Assembly (NCBI RefSeq): GCF_023635005.1
Contig: NZ_JAMLJM010000003.1
Location: 1 to 64,000 of the forward strand
Length of the DNA stretch: 64,000 nt
Direction: 5' to 3'
Origin: Flavobacterium luminosum
GTDB taxonomy: Bacteria > Bacteroidota > Bacteroidia > Flavobacteriales > Flavobacteriaceae
Every line of letters begins with the position of its first letter. Positions within the stretch are counted from its first letter, which is position 1. Positions 33,991 to 41,278 of the stretch are shown piece after piece. Made by a program: the position numbers and the translations under genes. The notes below the pieces were generated by a model. That model was not told the DNA's origin. It did not search any database and saw nothing but the letters and a program-made list of their open reading frames with translations.

Positions 33991-35240
33991 ACGTAATTAT
34001 CAAAAATGCCCGAATCATTGAAGCTGGAAACCCATGGAACCATCAAACTGTCGACCTCAAAATCGGTAACGGCACTATTGAAAAAATTGGTACTGCTCTA
34101 CCCAATGAAGAAGGTTTTACGATAGTTGAATTAGAAAACCTACACGTTTCTACGGGTTGGTTTGATACCAGTGTTTCTTTAGGAGAACCCGGTTTTGAAG
34201 AAAGAGAAACCATTAGTCATGGCTTGCAAGTTGCCGCAAAATCAGGTTTTACAGGCATTGCCTTACAACCTAATACGTTGCCGGTGCTAGATAACCAATC
34301 TCAAATTGCTTTTGTTAAACTAAAAGCGCAAAACCAAAGTACGGCGCTCTACCCTATTGGTGCGCTGACTCAAAACAGTGAAGGGGTAGCATTGGCAGAA
34401 CTTTTTGATATGAAAAATGCCGGAGCCATAGCCTTTGGTGATTACAACAAAAATCTCGACAATGCCAATTTATTAAAAATTGCGTTGCAGTATACTCAAG
34501 ATTTCGACGGGAAAGTCATTGCCTTCTCGCAGGACAGCACCATCAAAGGAAAAGGTATTGTCAACGAAGGGGTAAACGCTACACAATTAGGCCTTAAAGG
34601 CATTCCAGCCCTAGCAGAAGAATTAATCGTGGCTAGAAATTTGTTCCTTTTGGAATATACTGGAGGGCAATTGCACCTTCCTACTATTTCGAGTGCCCAA
34701 TCGGTTGCCTTAATCCGTGAAGCCAAAGCCAAAGGTCTAAAAGTGACTTGTAGCACTACGGTACATCATTTGGTCTTTAACGACAGTGTGTTGCACGGTT
34801 TTGATACCAATTACAAATTATGTCCACCGCTGCGAACCGAAGAAGATCGAAAAGCGCTGCTAGAAGGCGTTTCCGATGGAACGATAGACTGTATTACCTC
34901 AGACCATAATCCGATAGATATTGAATTCAAAAAATTAGAATTCGATAGAGCCAAAGACGGAACATTGGGATTAGAAAGTGCTTTTGGTGCCTTACAGACC
35001 GTTTTACCAACGGATTTAATCATAGAAAAATTAACGGCTGGAAGAAAAGTCTTCGGTATAGAAACACCATCGATTGCAGAAGGACAAACCGCCAACATCA
35101 CTTTATTTAATCCCGAAGGAGATTGGACATTTGGCTCTGAAAACATCCTTTCCAAATCGAAAAACTCAGCTTTTTTAGGCTGTCCTATGAAAGGAAAAGC
35201 CTACGGAATTTATAATCAAGGAAAATTAGAATTACAATAA
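33987..35240 (+). CDS. Dihydroorotase-like amidohydrolase lacking the metal-binding HxH
   Basis: This 417-aa protein starts at MNVIIKN, with its ATG overlapping the upstream stop. It has the dihydroorotase layout, with TSVSLGEPGFEERETI where catalytic enzymes have DxHxHxREPG. Here the sequence is Asp60-Thr-Ser-Val-Ser-Leu-Gly. Downstream HH (TTVHHLVFND) and PPLR motifs are kept, but the late motif is SDHNPI instead of the usual TDHAPH. The zinc site looks incomplete, so it may be a non-catalytic pDHO that assists aspartate transcarbamoylase. Databases will probably call it pyrC. Confidence 0.85.
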   Translation: MNVIIKNARIIEAGNPWNHQTVDLKIGNGTIEKIGTALPNEEGFTIVELENLHVSTGWFDTSVSLGEPGFEERETISHGLQVAAKSGFTGIALQPNTLPVLDNQSQIAFVKLKAQNQSTALYPIGALTQNSEGVALAELFDMKNAGAIAFGDYNKNLDNANLLKIALQYTQDFDGKVIAFSQDSTIKGKGIVNEGVNATQLGLKGIPALAEELIVARNLFLLEYTGGQLHLPTISSAQSVALIREAKAKGLKVTCSTTVHHLVFNDSVLHGFDTNYKLCPPLRTEEDRKALLEGVSDGTIDCITSDHNPIDIEFKKLEFDRAKDGTLGLESAFGALQTVLPTDLIIEKLTAGRKVFGIETPSIAEGQTANITLFNPEGDWTFGSENILSKSKNSAFLGCPMKGKAYGIYNQGKLELQ

Positions 35241-35563
35241 TGGAAGAAAACATTCAAGGAAAAACACCCGCAATTATCAGTTATATTTTATTAGTCGGTC
35301 CACTAATCGCTTTATCGATGAATAGCGGTCAGGACAAAACAGCCTTCGCCTCTTTTCACATCCGTCAAGGTTTAGGACTCACAATTACCTTTATTGCCTT
35401 AGGGTTACTTTTATCCAATTTCTATATCCCCATGGCAGTAATGTCGATGTGGATTGGTATATCGGTATTGGCCATGTACGGAATGTTTACCGCTGTTAAA
35501 GGGGAAACAAAAACGATTCCGCTTTTAGGCAACTTATTTCAAAAATTCTTCAAAAACATTTAA
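35240..35563 (+). CDS. Small membrane protein, DUF4870/Tic20-like
   Basis: This 107-aa protein has three or four hydrophobic segments (AIISYILLVGPLIAL, LGLTITFIALGLLL, MAVMSMWIGISVLAMYG). The HIRQGLGL motif is typical of DUF4870-type proteins, which have HQKQA/HIRQG after the first helix. Its start shares one base with the preceding stop (TAATG). It is an inner-membrane protein of unknown function that is co-transcribed with its neighbours. Confidence 0.7.
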   Translation: MEENIQGKTPAIISYILLVGPLIALSMNSGQDKTAFASFHIRQGLGLTITFIALGLLLSNFYIPMAVMSMWIGISVLAMYGMFTAVKGETKTIPLLGNLFQKFFKNI

Positions 35564-35564
35564 A

Positions 35565-36215
35565 ATGAGCTTTTCATTATATCATTTGGTCAGAGAACCT
35601 AAAGTAAAATTAGATAAAAATCCGCTGTTGCTGTTACTACACGGTTATGGAAGTAACGAAGAAGATTTGTTTTCGTTTGCCTCAGAATTACCCGAGGAAT
35701 ATTATGTTATTTCGGCAAGAGCCCCATACGAACTGATGCCGAAAGCATTTGCTTGGTATGCCATTAATTTTGATGCCGATGAAAAGAAATTCTCAGATTT
35801 AGATCAAGCCCGTACTTCCCGTGATTTGATTGTTACTTTTATTGATGAGTTGGTTGCTCATTATCCTATCGATGCCCATCAAGTGACTTTAATCGGATTC
35901 AGTCAGGGATGTATTTTGAGTTATGCCATAGCCTTATCCTACCCTGAAAAAGTACAACGTATGGTTGGAATGAGCGGCTATTTTAATGAAGAAATTGCGG
36001 TAGAACATTTTGTCGCTAACGACTTTGGAAATTTGAAAGTATTTGCCTCTCATGGTACCGTAGACCAAGTAGTTCCGGTGACTTGGGCACGCAAAGCCAA
36101 ACCCGTTTTAGATGAATTAGGCATTGAAAACATCTACTTGGAATACCCCGTTGGTCATGGAGTGGCTCCACAAAATTTCTATGATTTCAGAAATTGGTTG
36201 GAAAAAACAAAATAA
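35565..36215 (+). CDS. Alpha/beta-hydrolase (carboxylesterase / phospholipase family)
   Basis: This 216-aa serine hydrolase of the YpfH/carboxylesterase 2 type has oxyanion-hole HGYGSNEEDL, nucleophile GFSQG (Ser in LIGFSQGCIL), acid in HGTVDQVVP and histidine in VGHGV, giving a complete triad. There is no signal peptide, so it should be cytoplasmic. It starts 1 bp after the membrane-protein stop and ends the four-gene operon with a strong terminator. The natural ester substrate is unknown. Confidence 0.9.
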   Translation: MSFSLYHLVREPKVKLDKNPLLLLLHGYGSNEEDLFSFASELPEEYYVISARAPYELMPKAFAWYAINFDADEKKFSDLDQARTSRDLIVTFIDELVAHYPIDAHQVTLIGFSQGCILSYAIALSYPEKVQRMVGMSGYFNEEIAVEHFVANDFGNLKVFASHGTVDQVVPVTWARKAKPVLDELGIENIYLEYPVGHGVAPQNFYDFRNWLEKTK

Positions 36216-36246
36216 AAAAAAGCTGTCGTAATAGACAGCTTTTTTT
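36214..36246. terminator. Bidirectional terminator after the esterase gene
   Basis: The stem AAAAAAAGCTGTC/GACAGCTTTTTTT with a short loop lies between two convergent transcription units. Confidence 0.85.
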
Positions 36247-36253
36247 GTATGTA

Positions 36254-36721
36254 TTAGTTTTGAGGATACAATACTGTTTCTGCAGGTTCGAAAGTCGCTT
36301 TTCCGCTATCTTCAATAAAGTATTTGATAATCACTTCCCCCCACCCAGATGTTCCCGTAAAATCGGCAATAATCCAACGATGGTTTAAAAAGCGAACTTT
36401 ATTAATTACCATTCCATCGTAAGAGATTAAAGGATTCCCTTTAGGATTGTTATTCAATTCTAAGAGTTGTTCTTTTATTTTTGGCATCATTTGATTCACG
36501 TCGATACCCTCATAATAATTCAGAGCGTTATCGTTGTGCGCCAATGAAAAATAATCTCCTTCTTCTTTCTCAGCCATAATTTTGGCTATCGTATCTTTCA
36601 TCTTTGTTTTATATTTTTCGTGCCCTTCCGCTTCATAACCCGCACGCTTAGTGGCATACATGTATTGGAAGATGTTCACTAACACTGAAAAAATAAATCC
36701 ATACAAAAGTAACTTTCTCAT
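36254..36721 (-). CDS. Conserved single-pass membrane/exported protein of unknown function
   Basis: This 155-aa protein has an N-terminal hydrophobic helix (LLLYGFIFSVLVNIFQYMYA, signal anchor). A globular domain contains YFSLAHNDNALNYYEG, NPLISYDGMVINKVRF and HRWIIADFTGTSGWGEV. I do not recognise a named family. The extracytoplasmic domain looks compact and conserved. It starts 3 bp after the MBL-fold gene, so the two are co-transcribed. Confidence 0.75.
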   Translation of the reverse strand: MRKLLLYGFIFSVLVNIFQYMYATKRAGYEAEGHEKYKTKMKDTIAKIMAEKEEGDYFSLAHNDNALNYYEGIDVNQMMPKIKEQLLELNNNPKGNPLISYDGMVINKVRFLNHRWIIADFTGTSGWGEVIIKYFIEDSGKATFEPAETVLYPQN

Positions 36722-36724
36722 AAA

Positions 36725-37489
36725 CTATAAATTGATTTCTAAATTATCATACGCTAAAAAAACGTTTTCAGGTAATCGTTGTTGTATTGCTTCATGGAAC
36801 CCAAAAATATGACTGATATGGGTCAAATAAGCCTTCTTCGGTTTTACCAAAGCGATAAAATCTAAAGCCTCTTCCAAATTAAAATGCGTATCATGAGGCT
36901 CATCCCGCAGGGCATTAACCACCAAAACCTCTAAATTTTGAAGTTTCTTTACCTCTTCTGCAGTAATCGTTTTTACATCTGTTAAATACGCCACACGATC
37001 GAAACGATAGCCAAACACCTGCAAATTACCATGCATGGCATTAATGGGCACTATGGTTTTTTCTCCAATCGTTATGTTTTGGTTATTCACCACTTCAAAA
37101 GCTTCAACGCCTGGCGCTCCGGGATATTTATTTTCGGTTTCAAAAATATATTCAAAACGTCGTTCCAGATTTTTCAATACCCTCTGATGCGCATAAATAG
37201 GGATTTCTCCTTGCTTGAAGAAAAAAGGCCGAATATCGTCTAATCCAGCCGTATGGTCGGCATGCTCGTGTGTAAATAAAATGGCATCAATTTTGTGGCA
37301 TTTAGAAGTGAGCATTTGTTGACGAAAATCGGGACCACAATCAATCACAAACGAATAATCGTCCCACTCAATCCAAACAGATACACGTAAACGTTTATCT
37401 TTTGGATCGTCACTCAAACATACGGAATGATGACTTCCTATTACAGGAATTCCTTGTGAAGTACCAGTACCTAAAAAATAAATTTTCAA
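36725..37489 (-). CDS. MBL-fold metallo-hydrolase (PhnP/RNase Z-like)
   Basis: This 254-aa protein has YFLGTGTSQGIP at the N-terminus, VIDCGPDF, the zinc motif HEHADH (74-79) and the later histidines in THISHIFGFHE. These are characteristic of phosphodiesterase-like MBL-fold hydrolases (PhnP family). It acts in the cytoplasm and probably cleaves a cyclic or linear phosphodiester. No phn genes are nearby, so phosphonate metabolism is not implied. Its promoter (37508-37515) is 19 bp upstream. Confidence 0.88.
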   Translation of the reverse strand: MKIYFLGTGTSQGIPVIGSHHSVCLSDDPKDKRLRVSVWIEWDDYSFVIDCGPDFRQQMLTSKCHKIDAILFTHEHADHTAGLDDIRPFFFKQGEIPIYAHQRVLKNLERRFEYIFETENKYPGAPGVEAFEVVNNQNITIGEKTIVPINAMHGNLQVFGYRFDRVAYLTDVKTITAEEVKKLQNLEVLVVNALRDEPHDTHFNLEEALDFIALVKPKKAYLTHISHIFGFHEAIQQRLPENVFLAYDNLEINL

Positions 37490-37507
37490 TTGGGTAATGC
37501 TTTTTTA

Positions 37508-37515
37508 CAAAAGTA
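37508..37515 (-). promoter_or_regulatory. Promoter -7 element (TACTTTTG) of the MBL-fold gene
   Basis: The minus-strand TACTTTTG fits TAnnTTTG, 18 bp before the start codon at 37489. Confidence 0.6.
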
Positions 37516-37546
37516 AATAATATTTGATAAAAAATAACGCTTTCAC

Positions 37547-37554
37547 TACCTTTG
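37547..37554 (+). promoter_or_regulatory. Promoter -7 element (TACCTTTG) of the 492-aa conserved gene
   Basis: TACCTTTG fits TAnnTTTG, with TTTG at 37523-37526 about 20 bp upstream as the -33 element. The ATG at 37570 follows after 15 bp. Confidence 0.7.
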
Positions 37555-37569
37555 TACGGTATTTAGTTA

Positions 37570-39048
37570 ATGAAGATGAAAAACCCCGAAAACGAAATAA
37601 AACTGAAAGGTGACAAAGATATTGCCACCATTCCTTCCATCAGTGATAAAGCTCTAAGAATCAATCTAAACGAAAACATTTACGGTACTTTCGCCGAAAT
37701 TGGTGCAGGTCAGGAAACAGTTCGTCATTTCTTTAGAGCCGGTGGTTCTTCCGGTACTATAGCCAAAGCAATGTCTGCTTACGATAAAGACTTTAGTGAC
37801 GCTATCTACGGAACTGAAGACGATGGACGCTATGTAACAGAACCTCGCTTACGAAAAATGCTTCATCATGAAATTAAATTGGTGGAACAACGTCTGAATA
37901 GAGAAAAACATCCCACCAAATTATTTTTCAGTTACGCCAATACGGTGGCGACCATCGATTTTGCGAAACAATATAAAGGACACGGTTGGGTAGGAATCGT
38001 GTTTCAGGTAGAACCAGACGAGGCATACAACGAAATTATATTACACATCCGTTTTAAAGAAACCGATGCGCGTTTGCAACAAGAAACGCTAGGAAAACTT
38101 GGGGTAAACTTAATTTACGGTGCCTTCTACAAACATAACGATCCTAAACGCTTGTTGCGTTATTTGTACGACCATATCGATAAAGACCAACTAGAAATTG
38201 ATACAATCAACTTTGCAGGACCTCGTTTTGCTGATGTAGACAACAGATTGATGAGTTTACAGTTGGTTAAAAACGGAATGACTGATGCCGTAATGTTTGA
38301 TCCTAACGGAAAAAATATTTTACCGGCAGCTGTTTTATACAAGAAAAACATTTTGGCCCTGCGCGGAAGTTTTCGTCCGGTGACCAAGGTAAATATGGAC
38401 ATGTATGAGAAATCACTTCAGATGTTCATTGATGAAAATAAAGTAAAAAAAGAAAACACCTTAGTCGTTTTTGAAATCACCCTTTCGAATCTTCGCAGCG
38501 ACGGAGAAATTGACGAAAGAGACTTTATGGACAGAGCTGAATTGTTATGTTCATTAGGGCAAACGGTAATGATTTCAAACTTTCAGGAATATTACAAAGT
38601 AGTAGAATATTTTTCGAACTACTCTAAAGAAAGAATGGGTCTTGCGTTAGGTGTAAATAACTTAGTAGATATTTTTGACGAGAAGTACTACCGTCATTTG
38701 AGTGGTGGTATTTTGGAAGCTTTTGGTAAACTTTTCTACCGAGACCTCAAAGTATATTTGTACCCAATGGAAGATGAAGACGGAACCATCTTAACTTCTC
38801 AGAACCTTAAAGTACATCCACGCATGAAAGAATTGTATAAGTTCTTTGCATACAATGGAAAAGTAATCGACATTACGGATTTTGACAAATCGCACTTGAA
38901 AATCTTCTCAAGAGAGGTATTAAAAATGATTTGTACCGGTCAAAGCGGATGGGAAGACATGCTTCCGGAAGGGGTTGCAGAACTGATTAAACGTGACCAT
39001 TTATTTGGTTACAAAGAACGTAATTCTGTTGCTACAGAAACTACATAA
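37570..39048 (+). CDS. Conserved cytoplasmic protein of about 490 aa, function unknown
   Basis: This 492-aa protein is conserved in Bacteroidota in my recollection. Its strongest segments are LNENIYGTFAEIGAGQETVRHFF, GGSSGTIAKAMSAYDKDFSD, NFAGPRFADVDNRLMSLQLV, ISNFQEYYKVVEYFS and a C-terminal MLPEGVAELIKRDHLFGY. It has no signal peptide or transmembrane helix. Automatic annotation of this family is inconsistent, and a TonB-receptor call would be incompatible with this sequence. The ATG at 37570 or 37576 could be used. No reaction can be assigned. Confidence 0.8.
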   Translation: MKMKNPENEIKLKGDKDIATIPSISDKALRINLNENIYGTFAEIGAGQETVRHFFRAGGSSGTIAKAMSAYDKDFSDAIYGTEDDGRYVTEPRLRKMLHHEIKLVEQRLNREKHPTKLFFSYANTVATIDFAKQYKGHGWVGIVFQVEPDEAYNEIILHIRFKETDARLQQETLGKLGVNLIYGAFYKHNDPKRLLRYLYDHIDKDQLEIDTINFAGPRFADVDNRLMSLQLVKNGMTDAVMFDPNGKNILPAAVLYKKNILALRGSFRPVTKVNMDMYEKSLQMFIDENKVKKENTLVVFEITLSNLRSDGEIDERDFMDRAELLCSLGQTVMISNFQEYYKVVEYFSNYSKERMGLALGVNNLVDIFDEKYYRHLSGGILEAFGKLFYRDLKVYLYPMEDEDGTILTSQNLKVHPRMKELYKFFAYNGKVIDITDFDKSHLKIFSREVLKMICTGQSGWEDMLPEGVAELIKRDHLFGYKERNSVATETT

Positions 39049-39050
39049 CA

Positions 39051-39083
39051 AAAAAGCAGGTTTTTTAAAACCTGCTTTTTTTT
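39051..39083. terminator. Bidirectional terminator between the 492-aa gene and bcp
   Basis: The 14-bp stem AAAAAGCAGGTTTT/AAAACCTGCTTTTT lies between convergent genes and has T and A tracts on both flanks. Confidence 0.85.
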
Positions 39084-39534
39084 ATTTTAGAATCTGATCG
39101 GTATGTGTTTTCGTTTTCACATCGGTAATTACTTCTTCAATAATTCCGTTTTCGTCTATGATAAAAGTGGTACGGTGAATCCCATCGTATTCTTTACCCA
39201 TAAATTTCTTAGGACCCCAAACTCCAAAAGCGTTGATCACCTCTTTGTTTTCATCGGCCAATAAAGGAAAAGGAAAATTATATTTAGCTTTAAATTTAGC
39301 TTGTGCCGTAGCAGAATCAGCACTTACTCCTAACAAAGCATAATTGTTCGCTTCAAAACGCTCGTAATTATCGCTTAAATTACATGCTTCAGCGGTACAA
39401 CCTGGCGTATTTGCTTTAGGATAAAAGAAAACGACTAATTTTTTCCCTTTATAATCGGATAAAGAATGGGATTTACCCTCTTGATCTAATGCTGAAAAAT
39501 TTGGTGCAGAATCACCTTTCTTAAGTGTTGTCAT
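39082..39534 (-). CDS. bcp: Thioredoxin-dependent thiol peroxidase (BCP-type peroxiredoxin)
   Basis: This 150-aa peroxiredoxin reduces hydroperoxides with electrons from thioredoxin. The peroxidatic Cys46 lies in NTPGCTAEAC, with Cys51 five residues later as the resolving cysteine, the same arrangement as E. coli Bcp. GDSAPNFSALDQEG at the N-terminus and GVWGPKKFMGKEYDGIHRTTFIID near the C-terminus complete the family. It is cytoplasmic and divergent from nth, so oxidative-damage defence and repair genes are neighbours. Confidence 0.95.
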   Translation of the reverse strand: MTTLKKGDSAPNFSALDQEGKSHSLSDYKGKKLVVFFYPKANTPGCTAEACNLSDNYERFEANNYALLGVSADSATAQAKFKAKYNFPFPLLADENKEVINAFGVWGPKKFMGKEYDGIHRTTFIIDENGIIEEVITDVKTKTHTDQILK

Positions 39535-39566
39535 AACTGTATATTTGTTATCCTAAAAGTACTAAA

Positions 39567-40226
39567 ATGACCAAAGCAGAGAAAGTATCATTTGTTATAA
39601 ATACGTTAAAAGAATTATACCCTAGTATTCCGGTTCCGCTGGATCATAAAGACCCGTATACCTTGCTCATCGCCGTATTATTATCTGCGCAATGTACTGA
39701 TGTAAGAGTCAATCAAATTACTCCTCTTTTGTTTGCCAAAGCTGATAATCCGTTTGATATGGTAAAACTGTCGGTGGAAGAAATTAAGGAAATCATTAAA
39801 CCTTGTGGACTTTCTCCTATGAAATCGAAAGGAATTCATGGTTTATCGCAAATTTTAATTGAAAAACATAACGGAGAGGTTCCGCAAAGTTTTCAAGACT
39901 TGGAAGCTTTGCCGGCAGTAGGACATAAAACGGCTAGTGTAGTAATGAGCCAAGCCTTTGGGGTTCCAGCTTTCCCTGTAGACACCCATATTCATCGTTT
40001 AATGTACCGTTGGAACTTGTCCAATGGAAAAAATGTACAACAAACAGAGGCCGATGCCAAACGATTGTTTCCAAAGGAATGCTGGAATGATTTGCATTTA
40101 CAGATCATTTGGTACGGACGAGAATATTCTCCAGCCAGAGGTTGGGATTTAGAAAAAGATATCATTACTAAAACGATAGGAAGACAAGAAGTCCTGAAAG
40201 CCTATTATAAAAAAAACGTCCGATAA
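39567..40226 (+). CDS. nth: Endonuclease III-type DNA glycosylase without the Fe-S cluster cysteines
   Basis: This 219-aa helix-hairpin-helix glycosylase has the catalytic Lys121 in LPAVGHKTASVV and Asp139 in FPVDTHIHR, as in Nth, which removes oxidised pyrimidines and nicks abasic sites. The C-terminal four-cysteine [4Fe-4S] loop found in E. coli Nth is absent. The protein has only Cys43, Cys80 and Cys172, and none follows in YGREYSPARGWDLEKD. Length is close to normal, so the loop has been replaced, not cut off. Confidence 0.92.
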   Translation: MTKAEKVSFVINTLKELYPSIPVPLDHKDPYTLLIAVLLSAQCTDVRVNQITPLLFAKADNPFDMVKLSVEEIKEIIKPCGLSPMKSKGIHGLSQILIEKHNGEVPQSFQDLEALPAVGHKTASVVMSQAFGVPAFPVDTHIHRLMYRWNLSNGKNVQQTEADAKRLFPKECWNDLHLQIIWYGREYSPARGWDLEKDIITKTIGRQEVLKAYYKKNVR

Positions 40227-40238
40227 GGACGTTTTTTC
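40211..40238 (+). terminator. nth terminator, overlapping the end of the gene
   Basis: The stem AAAAAACGTCC/GGACGTTTTTT encloses the stop codon of nth, with a T tract in the 3' arm and downstream. Confidence 0.7.
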
Positions 40239-40255
40239 ATTGATTGTTAGTGTTC

Positions 40256-40399
40256 TTAGTTGGAATGTAATTCCATTTTTTCAGTTCCTACCTGTACAAT
40301 TTTCAAAGCTTTTGAATAGCTTAAAATAAAATCAATAGTTTCTTTTTTTGGATACATGTCGGTAGTAACATTTTTTTCTTCAGTGTAAAGTTTCGCCAT
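40256..40399 (-). CDS. Small 47-aa conserved-looking protein downstream of the ECF sigma gene
   Basis: The minus strand encodes an uninterrupted 47-aa protein starting MAKLYTEEKNVTTDMYPKK and ending QVGTEKMELHSN, with a central amphipathic helix (ETIDFILSYSKALKIVQ). It is too short for usual ORF cut-offs. The reading frame has good codon usage and starts 50 bp after the sigma-factor stop, in the same direction, so it is probably co-transcribed. I recall similar short proteins next to this sigma gene in flavobacteria, but cannot verify that. Function unknown. Confidence 0.7.
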   Translation of the reverse strand: MAKLYTEEKNVTTDMYPKKETIDFILSYSKALKIVQVGTEKMELHSN

Positions 40400-40449
40400 A
40401 CTTTGTTATTAAATTTTATATAATAACGTACAGTAGAACGCTTTATTGT

Positions 40450-41034
40450 TTAATTGGTTAAAATTATTTGATTTTTTTCTATAATTCTTCTCAAGTTAAG
40501 CAAAGCATAACGCATTCTACCTAAAGCAGTATTAATACTCACTCCGGTCAGGTCTGCAATTTCTTTAAAACTCATATCTTGATAGATACGCATTTCCAAT
40601 ACTTCTCTTTGATCGGCCGGTAATTCGTCGATAAGTTTTAGCAAGTCATTCTCTACTTGTTCTAAAATAATCTGATTTTCAATATTAGGGCTGTTATCCG
40701 TCATCACAGAAAAAATAGAAAACTCTTCTGTCTCACGAAAAAAAGGCATTTTTCTATCTTTTCTAAAAGTATCGATGATTAGATTGTGAGCAATACGCAT
40801 CACCCAAGGCAAGAACTTTCCTTCTTCATTATAGGAATTCCCTTTGAGGGTTTTAATTACCTTAATGAAGGTATCTTGAAAGATATCATTGGCCAGATCT
40901 TTATCCGAAACTTTAGAATAAATAAATCCGTAAATCTTAGATTGATGTCTATTAATTAAAATTGCCAATGCTTCTTCATTGCCGTCAATGTAACTCTTAA
41001 CTAATAAAGCGTCAGGAAGTTGAGTAATAGCCAT
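40450..41034 (-). CDS. ECF-type RNA polymerase sigma factor
   Basis: This 194-aa sigma-70-family extracytoplasmic-function factor has region 2 (about 22-90: AILINRHQSKIYGFIYSKV, DLANDIFQDTFIKVIK, FLPWVMRIAHNLIIDTFRKDRK). Region 4 (about 132-183) has LPADQREVLEMRIYQDMSFKEIA and ALGRMRYALLNLR as the -35-recognising helix-turn-helix. No anti-sigma gene is adjacent; the next gene downstream encodes the 47-aa protein. The start codon directly abuts a long inverted repeat that could control its translation or transcription. Confidence 0.93.
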   Translation of the reverse strand: MAITQLPDALLVKSYIDGNEEALAILINRHQSKIYGFIYSKVSDKDLANDIFQDTFIKVIKTLKGNSYNEEGKFLPWVMRIAHNLIIDTFRKDRKMPFFRETEEFSIFSVMTDNSPNIENQIILEQVENDLLKLIDELPADQREVLEMRIYQDMSFKEIADLTGVSINTALGRMRYALLNLRRIIEKNQIILTN

Positions 41035-41100
41035 AACAATACTTTTTAAATTTTGGTGTTAATCTTTAGCGAGAATATTTCGCTTTAAAAAAGTATTGTT
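41035..41100 (-). promoter_or_regulatory. Long inverted repeat abutting the ECF sigma start codon (possible RNA switch or operator)
   Basis: The arms AACAATACTTTTTAAA (41035-41050) and TTTAAAAAAGTATTGTT (41084-41100) are complementary over 16 bp apart from one extra base. An inner hairpin AGCGA/TCGCT (41068-41072 and 41080-41084) lies between them. In the sigma mRNA the outer stem ends on the base before AUG, so the ribosome-binding region would be sequestered. No known riboswitch class was recognised. Confidence 0.6.
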
Positions 41101-41134
41101 GTTCTATAAGCGTATCGTTTTGGTATTAGAAATT

Positions 41135-41142
41135 CAAATTTA
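41135..41142 (-). promoter_or_regulatory. Candidate ECF sigma promoter -7 element (TAAATTTG)
   Basis: The minus-strand TAAATTTG fits TAnnTTTG and lies 100 bp before the sigma start. A transcript from here would carry the inverted repeat in its leader. Confidence 0.5.
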
Positions 41143-41251
41143 CTATTATTTTTTTTACAAAAACAACAAAAATTTGATTTTTTAAACATTTCTTAAAATT
41201 TATTAAAATTAAAAATGGGCTTCTTTACTCGTAAAAAAGTGGATTAATGAC

Positions 41252-41259
41252 TAACTTTG
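41252..41259 (+). promoter_or_regulatory. uvrA promoter -7 element (TAACTTTG)
   Basis: TAACTTTG fits TAnnTTTG and lies 19 bp before the uvrA ATG at 41279. A nearer ATG at 41271 stops after three codons. Confidence 0.65.
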
Positions 41260-41278
41260 TCAAAATTGCTATGAGTAT

